Shown piece after piece: positions 46,958 through 57,975 of a stretch of 64,000 nt of DNA. Every line of letters starts with the position of its first letter. The first letter of the stretch is position 1. The stretch spans positions 558,001 to 622,000 of the forward strand of contig PZJY01000007.1 in the NCBI GenBank assembly GCA_031472005.1, in the 5' to 3' direction. Made by a program: the position numbers and the translations under genes. The notes below the pieces were generated by a model. That model ran no database searches, was not told where the DNA came from, and worked only from the letters and a program-made list of their open reading frames with translations. The DNA comes from Tetracladium setigerum. Taxonomy: Eukaryota > Ascomycota > Leotiomycetes > Helotiales.

Positions 46958-49241
46958 TGATGATCAGAGTTGAAAACTAGGTTTTTCCATTCTTGCTTTT
47001 GCTGTCTATCTTTCTGATGAACAGAGGAAACATAGACTGGAAGTAGCATCCAATCGCCTGATCTTTTGAGATCGACATTCACTTTTAGGCGTAGTAAAGT
47101 CAATGCCTTGCTATGATAGAATATTTCAGACTAATAGTGACGAGCGCCTCGCTAAATTGTTGGCTAAAACGAGTGGCAAGATTGAAGAATCCGTCCCAAG
47201 CCTGCCTAGGAGAGCAAATAATTCTCCGCTTTACTGTAGTTTAAGCGTATTATATATAGAAATCTCCACAGAAATCAACCAAAGACTACAGACGAAAATG
47301 TGTCCAAGCCAAATTTAGTGTAGGCGTTCAGGGCCAGAGCGTTGGAACGGCTCAGTTTTAGATCATACCGTTTGCTCTTTGTTCTTAAGTGGTGGCTGTG
47401 ACCTCACCACCAAAAAGAGAAATTTGTGCAAAAGGCTGATATCAAGGCTAGCCTACACTGATCCTGTTTTTGGACACCTAATTTTACTGAATTGTCCTCG
47501 TTCTTCTATTTCTGACCTTCTAAATCAAATACTCCTCGAGAAATACCACTCTAAGCAATCACTTGTCTATGTAAAGCATTATGATATGAAGATTTCTGGG
47601 TAACTCTGGGAGCGCCCGGACCTTTCTCCTCTCCTGCCAAGCTAGCTGATCATGGGCATGAGCATGTCGATCAAGAAAAAGTCAATGTAGTATTTGCCAC
47701 CAGCTCCTCACGAACAACTTTCACTTTTTAGAATGGCAGGATGGGTAGTAAGGATAGCTAGTATCCTAATCATGTGCAGTTTAGGCTCGCTTCTCTCTGA
47801 ATTAGAGTTGCAGTTATTCAAGCACTAGTGACATTCTAGAGATTCCTTGGAGTTCTCGGCCCCGCGTCTACGCAAATTCCCCGCATACTAGAATCAAATT
47901 TCCTAACAAGCATAATTACATGCTTGAGGCAAATTACAAATTGGGTTCCCTGTCGATCTTGTTCTGGTGGAAGATCGTTCAACGCATGGGGTACAGCAAA
48001 CTATTGAACCCAAATCGGTCGCGCCGCGCCTCCGCTCCTAGACCCCTTTCCAAAGGCTCGCTTAACTCTAAATACGATGAAAGAGGACGTTAGTGTCCGC
48101 AACAGACCCACATCTGGGTCCGAATATAGATCTAATTCGAAGGGGCACTCTATCTAGTCAGGAGCGAAAATTTTACGATTGGTACGGCGTCTCGGAGGGT
48201 GACTAGCTCAGGTACGAGAGTCACTTTGGGCTAAGCGATCTCCATCTCTTGAGCATATCTCGTATAGAAGGAATATCTGTGGACCCAACCCTGTTAGCTG
48301 GATTCTTAGAACTCCTTCGGTTGATCCCGAGCGTAACATATCCAATGAGTCTTTCTGGTGAACGAGTAGCTTTTATGGATCAGCGTCCTGTGTATTTGGG
48401 TTTCTTTCAATGATCCAGGAGGCGGAGGATATGGGCTCAACCACATCGACACGATCGCTAACAAAGAATGACACAGATCAACTGCGCAACTTAAGATAGT
48501 AGCCCTTACCTACAATGTACAATGATGTGTTTGTTTTCTCTTTTCACAACAGGCAACGCCGCGATCAGACTTTCAGCTGAATGAGATGGTGTACCTTTTT
48601 TGGAGTGCATCTCGCTGCAGGGACAACCAACAAATCTTCGAATTTAGGCATTCTGAAAAGGACGTTCTTTTTAGCGTGCACTGTTACGTCCAAGCAGACT
48701 TCCTCTAGACAGCCGAGAGCCGAACGTTTCAATCATGGACAACGGAGGAACGAGCCCAATGACGAAGATTGGATTGAAAACTTGCGATAAATGAAACCCA
48801 TACGTTTTTGATATATACTTGTTTCAACTGCCTGAGGAATGCAGATATGTAACAAATATTCTCTGCTCTCACCGGTATCAATGGATTGAAATCTGTGAAC
48901 TGAACACTCCTTTTACTTCTAAACCTAGATAAAGGAGAATTATCGCTCTAGTAGGCTGGCTTCTTTACCCCGCATATCGTTGATAACTAAGTAAAAATGC
49001 ACTAGCTCTAGAGATCCAAGCACAAGCTCGGAGTTTGGCGCTTTTCTAAATGATTTGGACTACTATTCTGGAGACATAGGCCACCAAACTACCAGAATAA
49101 ACATATAAATAAGACCTCTCAACCTCTTCATTCTTCTTCTTTTTCACCACCCATCAGCAGCTTCTTCACTCGTTCATCAGCTACTACCAATTCTTCATTA
49201 TCAAGCTCCAGATTCTACTATCACACTCTCCCTCACTCAAA

Positions 49242-49878
49242 ATGCACTTCTCCAAGCTCGCCATCTTCTCCTTCGTTGCTCTCGCGACCGCCCTTCCCGG
49301 ACCAGCACCTGTCGCTGAGGAGACCAATCTCCAAGCTCGCACTCTGTGCTTCCTCTGGCCAAGTCTCTGCGGTCAACAACAATGCAACTGCCAGTGCTCT
49401 GACGGCTGGGGCAACTATAAACGTGACGTCTCTGACGTCTCTGCTGCCCCGGAGAAGCGCACTCTCTGCCTTCTTCTCCCAAGCCTCTGCAATAAGGGCA
49501 ACTGCAACGACTACTGTCAACCAAAGTGCAACGATTATTGGATCTCCCAGAAGAACAACTGCTATACGGCTGCCAAAAACGCCAGGGACCAGTGCTACCA
49601 AGGCTGTGGTTATCAAAATGGCGGAGGATACAAGAGAGACGCCGAGGCTGGTCGTGGAAAAAATGGAGGATACGGCGGCGGCGGAAATGGTGATGGAAAT
49701 GGCGGCGGCGATGATGGCGGCAATGGTGGTGGCAATGGTGGTGGCAAATGCAAGACAAAGTGGTAAGTCATTTTGTGATCTTGATTCAAGATGGTTCTCG
49801 CTAATCAGTTTGACAAAATACAGTGACCAAGCATTCGGCGATGCTATCACGCGCTGTGACAAGAAGTACTCTCACTAA
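49242..49878 (+). CDS. Small secreted Cys-rich protein with internal duplication and kexin sites
   Basis: Exons 49242-49762 and 49824-49878 give 191 residues. Residues 1-17 form a signal peptide (cleavage probably after ATA). The mature part has an internal duplication, RTLCFLWPSLC (33-43) and RTLCLLLPSLC (73-83), each after a basic residue. Dibasic KR sites at about 60-61, 72-73 and 131-132 could be cut by kexin. About sixteen cysteines follow a CxCxC and paired pattern. A Gly/Asn/Asp-rich linker (about 135-168) precedes a C-terminal segment, KCKTKCDQAFGDAITRC, completed by exon 2. No family was recognised. It is a candidate effector or kexin-processed peptide precursor. Confidence 0.85.
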
Positions 49879-52668
49879 ACGGGGACGAACGTGAAGTGTA
49901 ACTAGGACTTGTGGACCACACTCTTTTGAAAACGATGGAAGGCTTTTAGTTTTGTAACTGTAATTGGGGAACCGTCAACTTCGAACTTTAATTTCTTGTA
50001 CATAAACATTAGGAATTACAAACAGTTATGATTTCATACACAGCCTTGAGCTCATTACATAAGAATGTAGTCTTCTCAATGAAATGGTAGAAATCCGTAC
50101 TCAAATTTCATCTGCCACAGTTTCTATTTAAATCTGAATAGATGCTAAAATGGACTCGTCCCTATTTTGCCTGTTCCTTGTGTAAATAGCGCAAAATGCG
50201 ACGGGATTAAATTAAATTGTTCCACACCTCGGTAAGCTCGCAATGCATAGGCTCACTGTACGCTAATAACTCTGAGTAACATTAGAAGGCCAGAATTGTA
50301 ACGGCACGTACAGAGGGCATATCACATCACAGCAGAGGAGAATGAGGATTCATGAAGTGAAGAATAACATAGGATGCCTACACAGCATTAATAATCTCGT
50401 TCCTATCGTCTGTCTTTTGATCAAGTAGTCCACATATAGCAAGCTTTTTAGGCTCCCGATAATTGTCGCTTAAATTTGTTAAAACAATAAACAAGACGAA
50501 CGTAGTCTATTCTTGGCTCATTTCAATAGTAAGCGGGTGAGTGGATAGTGGGTACTGCTCAGGGGCTATCCAAGTCTGCTCATGTGAGCTGGGCGAGGAG
50601 GAGGTGAGCGGGGGGTGATTAGCGCCTGAGTAGAAGTGGCAAGCTTACTAACCGACCTTGGGACGAAGGCGAAAAAAAAGGTATGTTCGGTTTCCAAGAG
50701 AATCATATGCTAGAACCATCATTTCTAACAGTACAGAAAATTGCCAAAAGTTGAAGCTTTCCGTCACTGTACCATCACTGTCCCATCACTGTCCCATCAC
50801 TTCCTCCGACACAAGTTCGTGTCTAGTTTTCAATGATTTGGTGTTGGTTATATATATTATAGAATAGGATAGTTTTCATGAGAAGTATATGGAAGGTACC
50901 TTTTTTCGTTAAGTACAGAAAATTGTTGAAAATGTTGTCTTTGTCCACTCGACCGACCGCTTACACAAATTGCCCTCCAACCCCCGCGATATCTCTCTTC
51001 ATTTTTTGTTTCCTCGCCGATCCCCACGACTCCCCATTTAAATTCACACCTTTACAATCGATAACCAAGTGATTCTTTATCCCCTCCTGTGCTTCCCGCG
51101 CTCCCTCGGCGACGTGATGGTGCGGGCGGAAACCCTCTTTGGTGATGGTCACATCGTTGACAATGAACCAAGGTCCATCAGATCTCTTCTCTTGTTGCCA
51201 ATGGGACAGCATTTTTTGCGTTTTAATGGTGGCTCCTTGTGTTTTGTCTTTGCATTGTCAATATTGAGATTCGACTGGAGAACAGTATAGCGAGTTACCT
51301 TGCGCAGAAGACATTTTTAGAAGATCAAGGTGATCTTTGAATTCGATGGCTCGGATGGTCTTACAACTGTGTTTGAAAGACAAAAGATTTTCGAAACCCA
51401 ACAGGTGAATTTGTTTTGCGTTCTGTGTTTCTGACGTTGGACGCAGTGGGTTACAAGTCTGCCAGGTGGTGAGTTGGCGAGAACTATGGGATTGATGAGC
51501 AGAAATGCGACGATGGTAACGAACTATTGGATCAATGACAAGAAAGGCGACGGTGTCAAATAGGAGTGTTCAAAATTCGTGGATACCGACAACTTGGAAA
51601 AGACTTGATCTCAATATCAAGGGGATCAATGACTTAAATCAACATTTTTGGGTTTGTGCTCAGAAATGCTATTGAGTGCTGACTTTTCTCTCCCTCTCAG
51701 GGCCCTTTTTTACATTGGACATCCTGAAAATGAAATGCAACACAGTGGTCCAGGATCCTAAAAAGATACCCATTGAGAAAAACGGCCCTCAACAGTGCTC
51801 CGAGAATTGTCCTAATAGTGTTCGGGACATGACCACTGAGAAAATCGGCCCCGGCCATGATTTTCGGGAAGTAAGACGAACACGACTCAAAAAGAGGGCT
51901 CTTTCTGGTGTCTGCAGATCCAAAAAGGAATTGCCACTCAGAAAAAAGGCCCTCGAAATCATCCAGGGTATTATATAGTGGTCGTTGTGTCACGTGGGAT
52001 GTCGCTTAAAAAAGCAAAACAGAGAAGCTGGCACATCCAGGTATGCGGAAAATTCGATCTGGGCGAGGCAGATATCCATGAGGGCCTTTAATGAGAGCCA
52101 ATCCTTTTATCTTTACAGCCTCGATCAATGGGATGCCAACCCTGTATGCGACAACATCACTGCATCGTCCAAACGAGGCAACTGTTTAGGTCGGTTGCCT
52201 CAATTGACTTTGGACCAATCACAGAATGGGCCCTTCGTCTTTCTCTGCCTCCTTCACCGCCCGAAATTCGGGGTGGTGTATGGTGGTGGGATCCTTGATT
52301 ATTGGCTTCCCCAAGCTCCTTCTCAAAAGTTGGTGTTGCTCCCTTCCTTTCTCCTCCCTCCTTCTTCAGTTGCGACAACTACCTCAAGTCCAACGCCGGA
52401 GCGCGACGACGTGAAAAGCGGTGACTACCATTGTGGCACATTAACTACTGTTTGATGACATTTTGTGACACAATTTTGACCGTAGGTAAACTGGAGAACT
52501 TGTCTCGTTTCCGTTGAGCCTTGCCAAAGTAATATCATTGAAGCATAGCTAATAGGTCTCCAAATACTTAGGTTCTGATTACACCTACACCCCCAAACCG
52601 AGGCGATCGAGCCATCTAGACATCTAGTTCGTCAGAACACCGTTCAATAGATTGCTGTGCCGGATTAG
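49879..52668. other. Gene-poor region
   Basis: 2.8 kb with no supported gene. It contains an 11-bp tandem repeat at 50762-50804. Frames at 51676-51978 and 51985-52455 lack motifs. Confidence 0.45.
50762..50804. repeat. 11-bp tandem repeat
   Basis: About four units of C(A/G)TCACTGT(A/C)C in a row, the last one shortened. Confidence 0.75.
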
Positions 52669-53650
52669 TCCGGCGCAACCAGCATTCTAGAGAACCATGA
52701 CGATCATCACTTAGATAATAACGAAGGTGGCCACCTTGAAACATTGATATGGCTTTGTGACACAGATTATTACGTCAAAGAAGACCACTCATATTATCAA
52801 GACAGGACGTCCGAAGTGGAGCGTGGTTTGAGCGTTGCGGTGCCAGCTTCCTCCGAATGTGACGTTAGTCTAGATGATCGGGAGGTTTTAGAATCACCTT
52901 TACGATCTTTATGTTCTGCTACATTTACTTCTATTTCCTTGCCGCCTTCCGACTCCGTTGGTGAGAACACCACCGAAAAACCAGTGCCAACGCCCGAAAC
53001 CTTCAAATCCACACCATCGCCACATTCATCACCTACTTACGATCGCAGTCAATCGGAGGCATCCTCGTCCAGTAAAAAGAAAGGATCTTCGTCTGCTCGA
53101 ATAGATCTCAAACAATGTGAACTCTGCCAAATACACTTCAATGGTTCTGAACATCTAATGTGAGGATCCTCTACATGCCTCGTTTCAACGAACTAACGGA
53201 ATCAGTGCACACTTGTTTACCAAGCACCCTGACCTTCCACGCTTTTGTGGTACCCTCACATGCAAAAAGGAGGGCAGTGGTTGGAATAAGAAAGACCTAA
53301 AGCGACACCTCGACAAAGCAACAGTACACCGCGGTGCAGCAACGCGTTATTTCCACTGCCGTTGCACGAGAAAATTCGTTTTAAAAGACAAGTTCAAGAC
53401 ACATTGGGATAAGTGCAAAAACAAAGGAGATGGATTAGTAACCTGCTGGTGTGATGAGCGTACACTGGACTACATCAAGGGAGATGACTCAGAAGGATTT
53501 GAGGCTCACGTCAAGGACTGTATGCGCGGAAATCCAGGAAGGCCGCGCAAGGAAATAGTAGGAACAATACAGAAAGAGAAGAAAGTTGAGGAAAACATCG
53601 CGCTGGAGCAGATGGAAAGCTCGTCCGATCATGCGTCGTCTGTGTCTTGA
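52669..53650 (+). CDS. Zinc-finger-like protein, 5' exon(s) not resolved
   Basis: An open frame from 52669 to 53159 joins 53206-53650 through a 46-nt intron (AT|GTGAGG ... ATCAG|T). The first part is acidic and Ser/Pro-rich. The second has Cys/His pairs: CELCQIHFNGSEHLIAHLFTKHPD, CGTLTC...KKDLKRHLDKATVH and FHCRCTRKFVLKDKFKTHWDKC, the spacing of degenerate C2H2 fingers. The basic tail includes GNPGRPRKE, which is AT-hook-like. There is no ATG before the conserved part, so the start must lie in an upstream exon I could not place. It is likely a DNA-binding regulator, by inference. The spliced frame is consistent and complete to its TGA. Confidence 0.5.
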
Positions 53651-54506
53651 GTGACCAGCGACGAGATTGATGAGTATCTGCTTTGGCCGTTAAGATTTGT
53701 TTTGTCGAAACACCTGAAAAGCCGTTTTTAATGCTAGAGGGGTCAAACAAGTTGGCACTTTGTTGTATGATCCGTAGAGTTTCAGTCCGGAAACAACTCG
53801 TCGCCGTGGCCCGCGAAGGGTAGGCACGTTCGTATCTCGCGCCGACTCAACTCTACTCAATTTCCTGGGGCATCATTGCCCACTGCTCAGGGTTGGTTTA
53901 CATACGGGTAGCGCTGTGTGTGACTATGTCGGTCTACATATGGGCAACGCTATACTTAACTGCCAAATCAGAAGGGAGGGGAGGATTTCTTTGGTTTTCG
54001 GAGAAGTGTGACAAGGACGTTAATGGGCTATCAGGAAATGTTGCTTCGCCGCCTCCGGAAGGGCAAGCTCTCGCGGATGCCAACACAACACTCAACCCTC
54101 AGCAGCTTTTCTATCTCCATACCACTGTTAGATACACCTTAAGCAAAGAATATCATTTGATTCTCGCTCAGGTTCTACTGAGTTTCGATACGTTGAAACT
54201 CAATTTCGATACGTTGAATTTCAACGTATCGACACTCAGTAGAACCTGAGCGAGAATCAAATGATATTCTTTTCTTAAGTTTCATGCAGCGCAATGCCTC
54301 ATTTTTGCAAGTAATCTTTGTCTTGATACACCACAATACTCATCCAGGTGAGACTTCGTACTCAACAATGTGCTCTATTTAGAAAATGAATGTGGTGACC
54401 CTAGCTACGGCCGTGAATCCTAATCTGTGTTTCCCGTCGTCTTCAAACTTGGGTAACCCCTCTGTCTACAACTTCTATGGCCAAATTGAACTCCTCAGTA
54501 ATTGTT
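53651..54506. other. Convergent flanks with long inverted repeat
   Basis: 856 bp between the 3' ends of two convergent genes; the main content is the 61-bp inverted repeat at 54138-54279. Confidence 0.6.
54138..54279. repeat. Near-perfect inverted repeat, 61-nt arms, 20-nt loop
   Basis: The left arm 54138-54198 and right arm 54219-54279 are reverse complements at 59 of 61 positions, both ending in CTTAAG outward. The 20-nt spacer itself repeats TTTCGATACGTTGAA from the arm. A transcript would fold into one long hairpin. Confidence 0.93.
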
Positions 54507-55751
54507 CTAACAGAATATCAAAACAATCTCAAGTTTACTCAAAGCCTCGATTGTCTGATTTGATGCCGGGTCAACTCTGTGTTCAAACTTCTGCTTCTCC
54601 TCCTGAGACGACTGAACGCGAGCCACCGCATCCTCGTATGGACCTGATCCCGGGACGATTTCATGCAAAATCGCCTTATGAAATTCTGCTCTCATTTTTA
54701 GCTTGTTCCAAGCTTGAAGATCTTCAATCTGTTTTTTGACCTTACGCGCTCGCTCGAGTCGTTTCTTCAAGCCTTTGTAGACAACTTTCGCTTCCTTCGT
54801 GACATCCGGCAGGACTTGCTGAACATGTCGGATTACTTTCAATTTGTGCTGGGCTATTGAAACCTCAGCCTGCATCGCCCTATATTCATTTGATTCTTTT
54901 ATAAGCAGCATCTGCTTCTTCAGCAGTTCTGCGTATTCTTCTTTCCGTCTCTTCTCCCTGTCGGGCAATTTCTGTTCCTGTCGACGGAGGAAGAGAACCT
55001 CCTTAAATTTGAGATTCATGTAGGATTCTAACTCGTCATCATCTTGACAATGTATTGACTGGTATCTGAGATACTGCTCAAGAATTCCTCGAGATGCTGG
55101 TGGAAGTTGCTGCCGCAATTCGGGTTTGTCACTGAAGGCGAGATGCAGAAGAACATAGAGCGTTTCGTCCTCGTCATACGATTCTTGGTATTTCACCAGT
55201 GTCGGTTCGTCTTCGATCTTTTGCGGCTCTGCCTTGTCGCGCTTCCCCTTCGCACGACTTTTCTGTCGCCGCTCCAATTGACGAAGTCTCGCACTTTCGC
55301 GTTGGTAATTGGATTGTGACTTCTTCTTCTGCGATCCTTCATTTCTCTCAATTTTCCTCACTATGTCCCCGGGTTTCAAACCGCCTTCAGTAGCTCCATA
55401 CCCTCCATGGTCTGTTCTATAGATCACCACCAACAACTCTCCCATCGCCTCCTCCCACACAGCCCGACTTTGCATTCGCTTAACGCACTTCAGTCGATAT
55501 TTTCGAAGCTTATCTGGAACGTCTTCAATTTTGAAGACTCGGGCCTCCAGGTTCGGCCATGGTCCCCCTACAGAGTAGACATCGGCATGGGTTTGCTGTT
55601 GCAGGCGCTCGTTCAGCTCAGCCCCATATAGCTTGAAGGGACTTCCGATATCTCCATATAAAATAATTCCGCTCAGATCCTCGCGGTCCTCTTGCAGACC
55701 GTCGTATGATACGGCATTGGCGCTAGGATGCTCGGAGGGGTTTCCAGACAT
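54507..55751 (-). CDS. Coiled-coil protein of unknown function
   Basis: A single 414-residue frame begins at the ATG at 55749-55751. It is highly charged. Residues 1-110 form a mixed domain (IILYGDIGSPFKLYGAELNE, VKRMQSRAVWEEAMGELLVVIYR). Residues 125-185 are Lys/Arg/Gln-rich. Residues about 230-370 are a long predicted coiled coil (REQ/KEL heptads such as LKVIRHVQQVLPDVTKEAKVVYKGLKKRLERARKVKKQIEDL). No known domain is recognised. A long clean frame and normal codon use argue for a real gene. It could be lineage-specific. Confidence 0.65.
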   Translation of the reverse strand: MSGNPSEHPSANAVSYDGLQEDREDLSGIILYGDIGSPFKLYGAELNERLQQQTHADVYSVGGPWPNLEARVFKIEDVPDKLRKYRLKCVKRMQSRAVWEEAMGELLVVIYRTDHGGYGATEGGLKPGDIVRKIERNEGSQKKKSQSNYQRESARLRQLERRQKSRAKGKRDKAEPQKIEDEPTLVKYQESYDEDETLYVLLHLAFSDKPELRQQLPPASRGILEQYLRYQSIHCQDDDELESYMNLKFKEVLFLRRQEQKLPDREKRRKEEYAELLKKQMLLIKESNEYRAMQAEVSIAQHKLKVIRHVQQVLPDVTKEAKVVYKGLKKRLERARKVKKQIEDLQAWNKLKMRAEFHKAILHEIVPGSGPYEDAVARVQSSQEEKQKFEHRVDPASNQTIEALSKLEIVLIFC

Positions 55752-56394
55752 TGGCTCGCTCTTTTCTTGTGCATCCGGGTTGAAACTTTGATCTCTAGCA
55801 CGTAACTGAAGTACGTTAAAATTACCAGAAAGTACAAATAATATATATCAGGTCGTAACGGGAGTCTAGGAAGGTGGTTGAATTGTTTCTTAGAATAGAT
55901 CAGGCTCCCAGCCTTGCATGCTGCATATGAGGGCCCTTTTTCATATCCAATCGGTTATTTTTCGAGGCTGACCACTACTTAATAGATAGGTAGGCTTCTG
56001 CAGGTTGATGATACGAGGTTAAATTCATATGAAAGACCACCCTTGTCTCTTTCCTTTGGTTTGTCGATATAGATAATTAATCCGAAATTCTCATCACTTC
56101 AACGCAAGGTACGAGCGCATTACACCAGACCAATGCACGGGTACAATTATAGAGCACCTAAAGTCTAATCAAACGCGACTGGAAGAATAGAGCAAAGACA
56201 GACTATTAGAAATGTTTGTTTATCATTGAAATCTATCTGTTCGTCTCGAGACCTGCCAAGGCAAGCCCGATCTCACGATCTCTCCAAAGCATAAACACAA
56301 ATTCTCATCTTCCACGACAACCAATTGCAAATGGAAAGGAAAACTGCAAGAACGACAAGAGCCGCCAACTTCGATTGCAAATCAACAACTCGTT
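55752..56394. other. Intergenic, no gene supported
   Basis: AT-rich 643 bp: the promoter of the coiled-coil gene and the 3' flank of the peroxidase gene. Confidence 0.5.
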
Positions 56395-57975
56395 TTAAAT
56401 ACCAGTGCGTCCAGGAAAAATGTCAAAGACACTCTTATCGAAAGTTGCTAATTGTGGGCAGCCGAACACGTTTAGTGAACTTGAAATCACACCCACCAGA
56501 TTATTAACAGCTGCCACGACTGGACTCAACAGATTCGAGAGAAGTCCGGGTCCAGAAATCAGATCTGGTGTAGCAAATCTAGCAGTTTGAAGCAGAAAAC
56601 AAATCAGATTGTTGTTTTGCAGCAGAGTAGCAGCATTGAAGAGGCCGCCGGTGAGCGATGCAGGATTGACACCAGTGAATGTATTGACTTGACCAGTATT
56701 ACCTCCAACAGCGATGATATATGGATATGAGAGGGCGGTTGCGACGAGGTCTGCGGTGGTTTCAACCAGACCGTAGGGGGTGGATCGACGGTACCAATTG
56801 TCTGGAATTCGTTCCCATCCAGGATTGTAGACGAAGTTGCTTCGGGGACCCGAGATCGCAAAGAATGATTTAAGTACCTCCTGATTCAGAATTCCCTTTG
56901 ATTCCTGTTAGCATTGGATCGGTTTGACACAAAGAGAAGCCTGGGCTAGGAGTTCGAAACTTACATCTGGATATTGGTAAGAATGATTTGACATGTAGCG
57001 GGGAATGAAGAAGAAAGCAGCATTGGTAGCGACCGCACCAGCAAAGGGAGCGTTGAAGAAGTATGGGTTGTTCTGAACAGAGTGCACGAAACGTGCGGCG
57101 CGGAAAGGAATGATGGTTTGAATGTTGTAGTTTGCGGTAGCAGGGTCTGGCTGCATGTCAAAGAGCTGCTTGAACTGCGACATGACAAGTCTTGAAGAAT
57201 CACCACTACCATTTATGAGATAATGGTTCCAAAGAATTACTGACAACCTAGGAAAACTTACTACAGAAAGAGATCACCGCGAGTAGCAGAAGCATCACCA
57301 TCGTACTTATTGTGTGAATTCTACCGCCAAGTTTAGCAAATGTTGTCTTGGGCGAAGGAGAGATGGATACACACGTTGCCAGAGGTTCCTTGAGGCGTTC
57401 CTAGCAGACCGAGTAAACCAGGTACCAATGGGGTGGGTCCACCAATTGAAATCTTGGTGAGATCGCCATTCATGACAGAGCCGTAGGTGCTGAGAAATGT
57501 TGCAAGTTCATTGCCCATGCCAAAGACTGTTGTGTTTTAGCATGTGTTTTCAAACGCATGGTCAACACCCAGAGTCAAGGAACTCACTTCTCGTATTTGC
57601 AGCAATCATCTGGGCCGTAGTCACAATACCATTGCGTGGAATGAAACCGTGATTGGCGAGAGAGTTAAGGCCTCCATCAAAGTTAATCTTCGCTTGTAGA
57701 TTGTTATTGTAGAACTAACCTGGACAATTGCCTCGCTGGTCACCAGCAGCAAAGTTGGGTGGTACGAAGGCCCATTGACCCGTTGTGGGAATATACTGAG
57801 CGCTGGGATTGAATGAAACCTGGCGTGGGGAGAGCTTGAGGGTGCTGTAGGCTTGCTCAAGGCGAGACTGAACGTCGGCAGCTGAGGTATTGAGGTTGAG
57901 AGCGCGCTCGAAGACAGCAGCTGGCCAGGCTGTGACCACCGAGAGGAGGATCGTGAAGAGAATTTGGTAAATCAT
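56395..57975 (-). CDS. Secreted heme-thiolate peroxidase (chloroperoxidase/peroxygenase family)
   Basis: Exons (transcript order) are 57720-57975, 57588-57671, 57375-57526, 57262-57320, 56965-57205 and 56395-56904, giving 1,302 nt and 433 residues. A signal peptide (MIYQILFTILLSVVTAWPA) starts the protein. The proximal-ligand motif NCPGLNSLANHGFIPRNG places the heme-thiolate Cys at about residue 84. The distal motif reads HNKYDGDASATRGD (Asp171-Gly-Asp), where the family usually has Glu-Gly-Asp. RFVHSVQNNPYFFNAPFAG, WERIPDNWYRR and the C-terminal FGCPQLA are also typical. Such enzymes oxidise or halogenate aromatic and aliphatic compounds with peroxide outside the cell. The first intron has an unusual GAG 3' splice site (57672-57674). 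Confidence 0.92.

Larger units (their letters stand above)
45737..49241. other. Gene-poor region with hairpin repeats
   Basis: 3.5 kb with no intact gene. It holds the tandem hairpin element (46726-46957). Much of 47000-48800 is of mixed composition with short motif-free frames, which may be eroded repeat DNA. Confidence 0.5.

Noticed and set aside
49233..49862. 209-codon minus-strand frame over the secreted peptide gene
   Set aside because: Ala/Val/Thr-rich shadow of the Cys/Gly-rich gene, which itself has a signal peptide and a clean intron.
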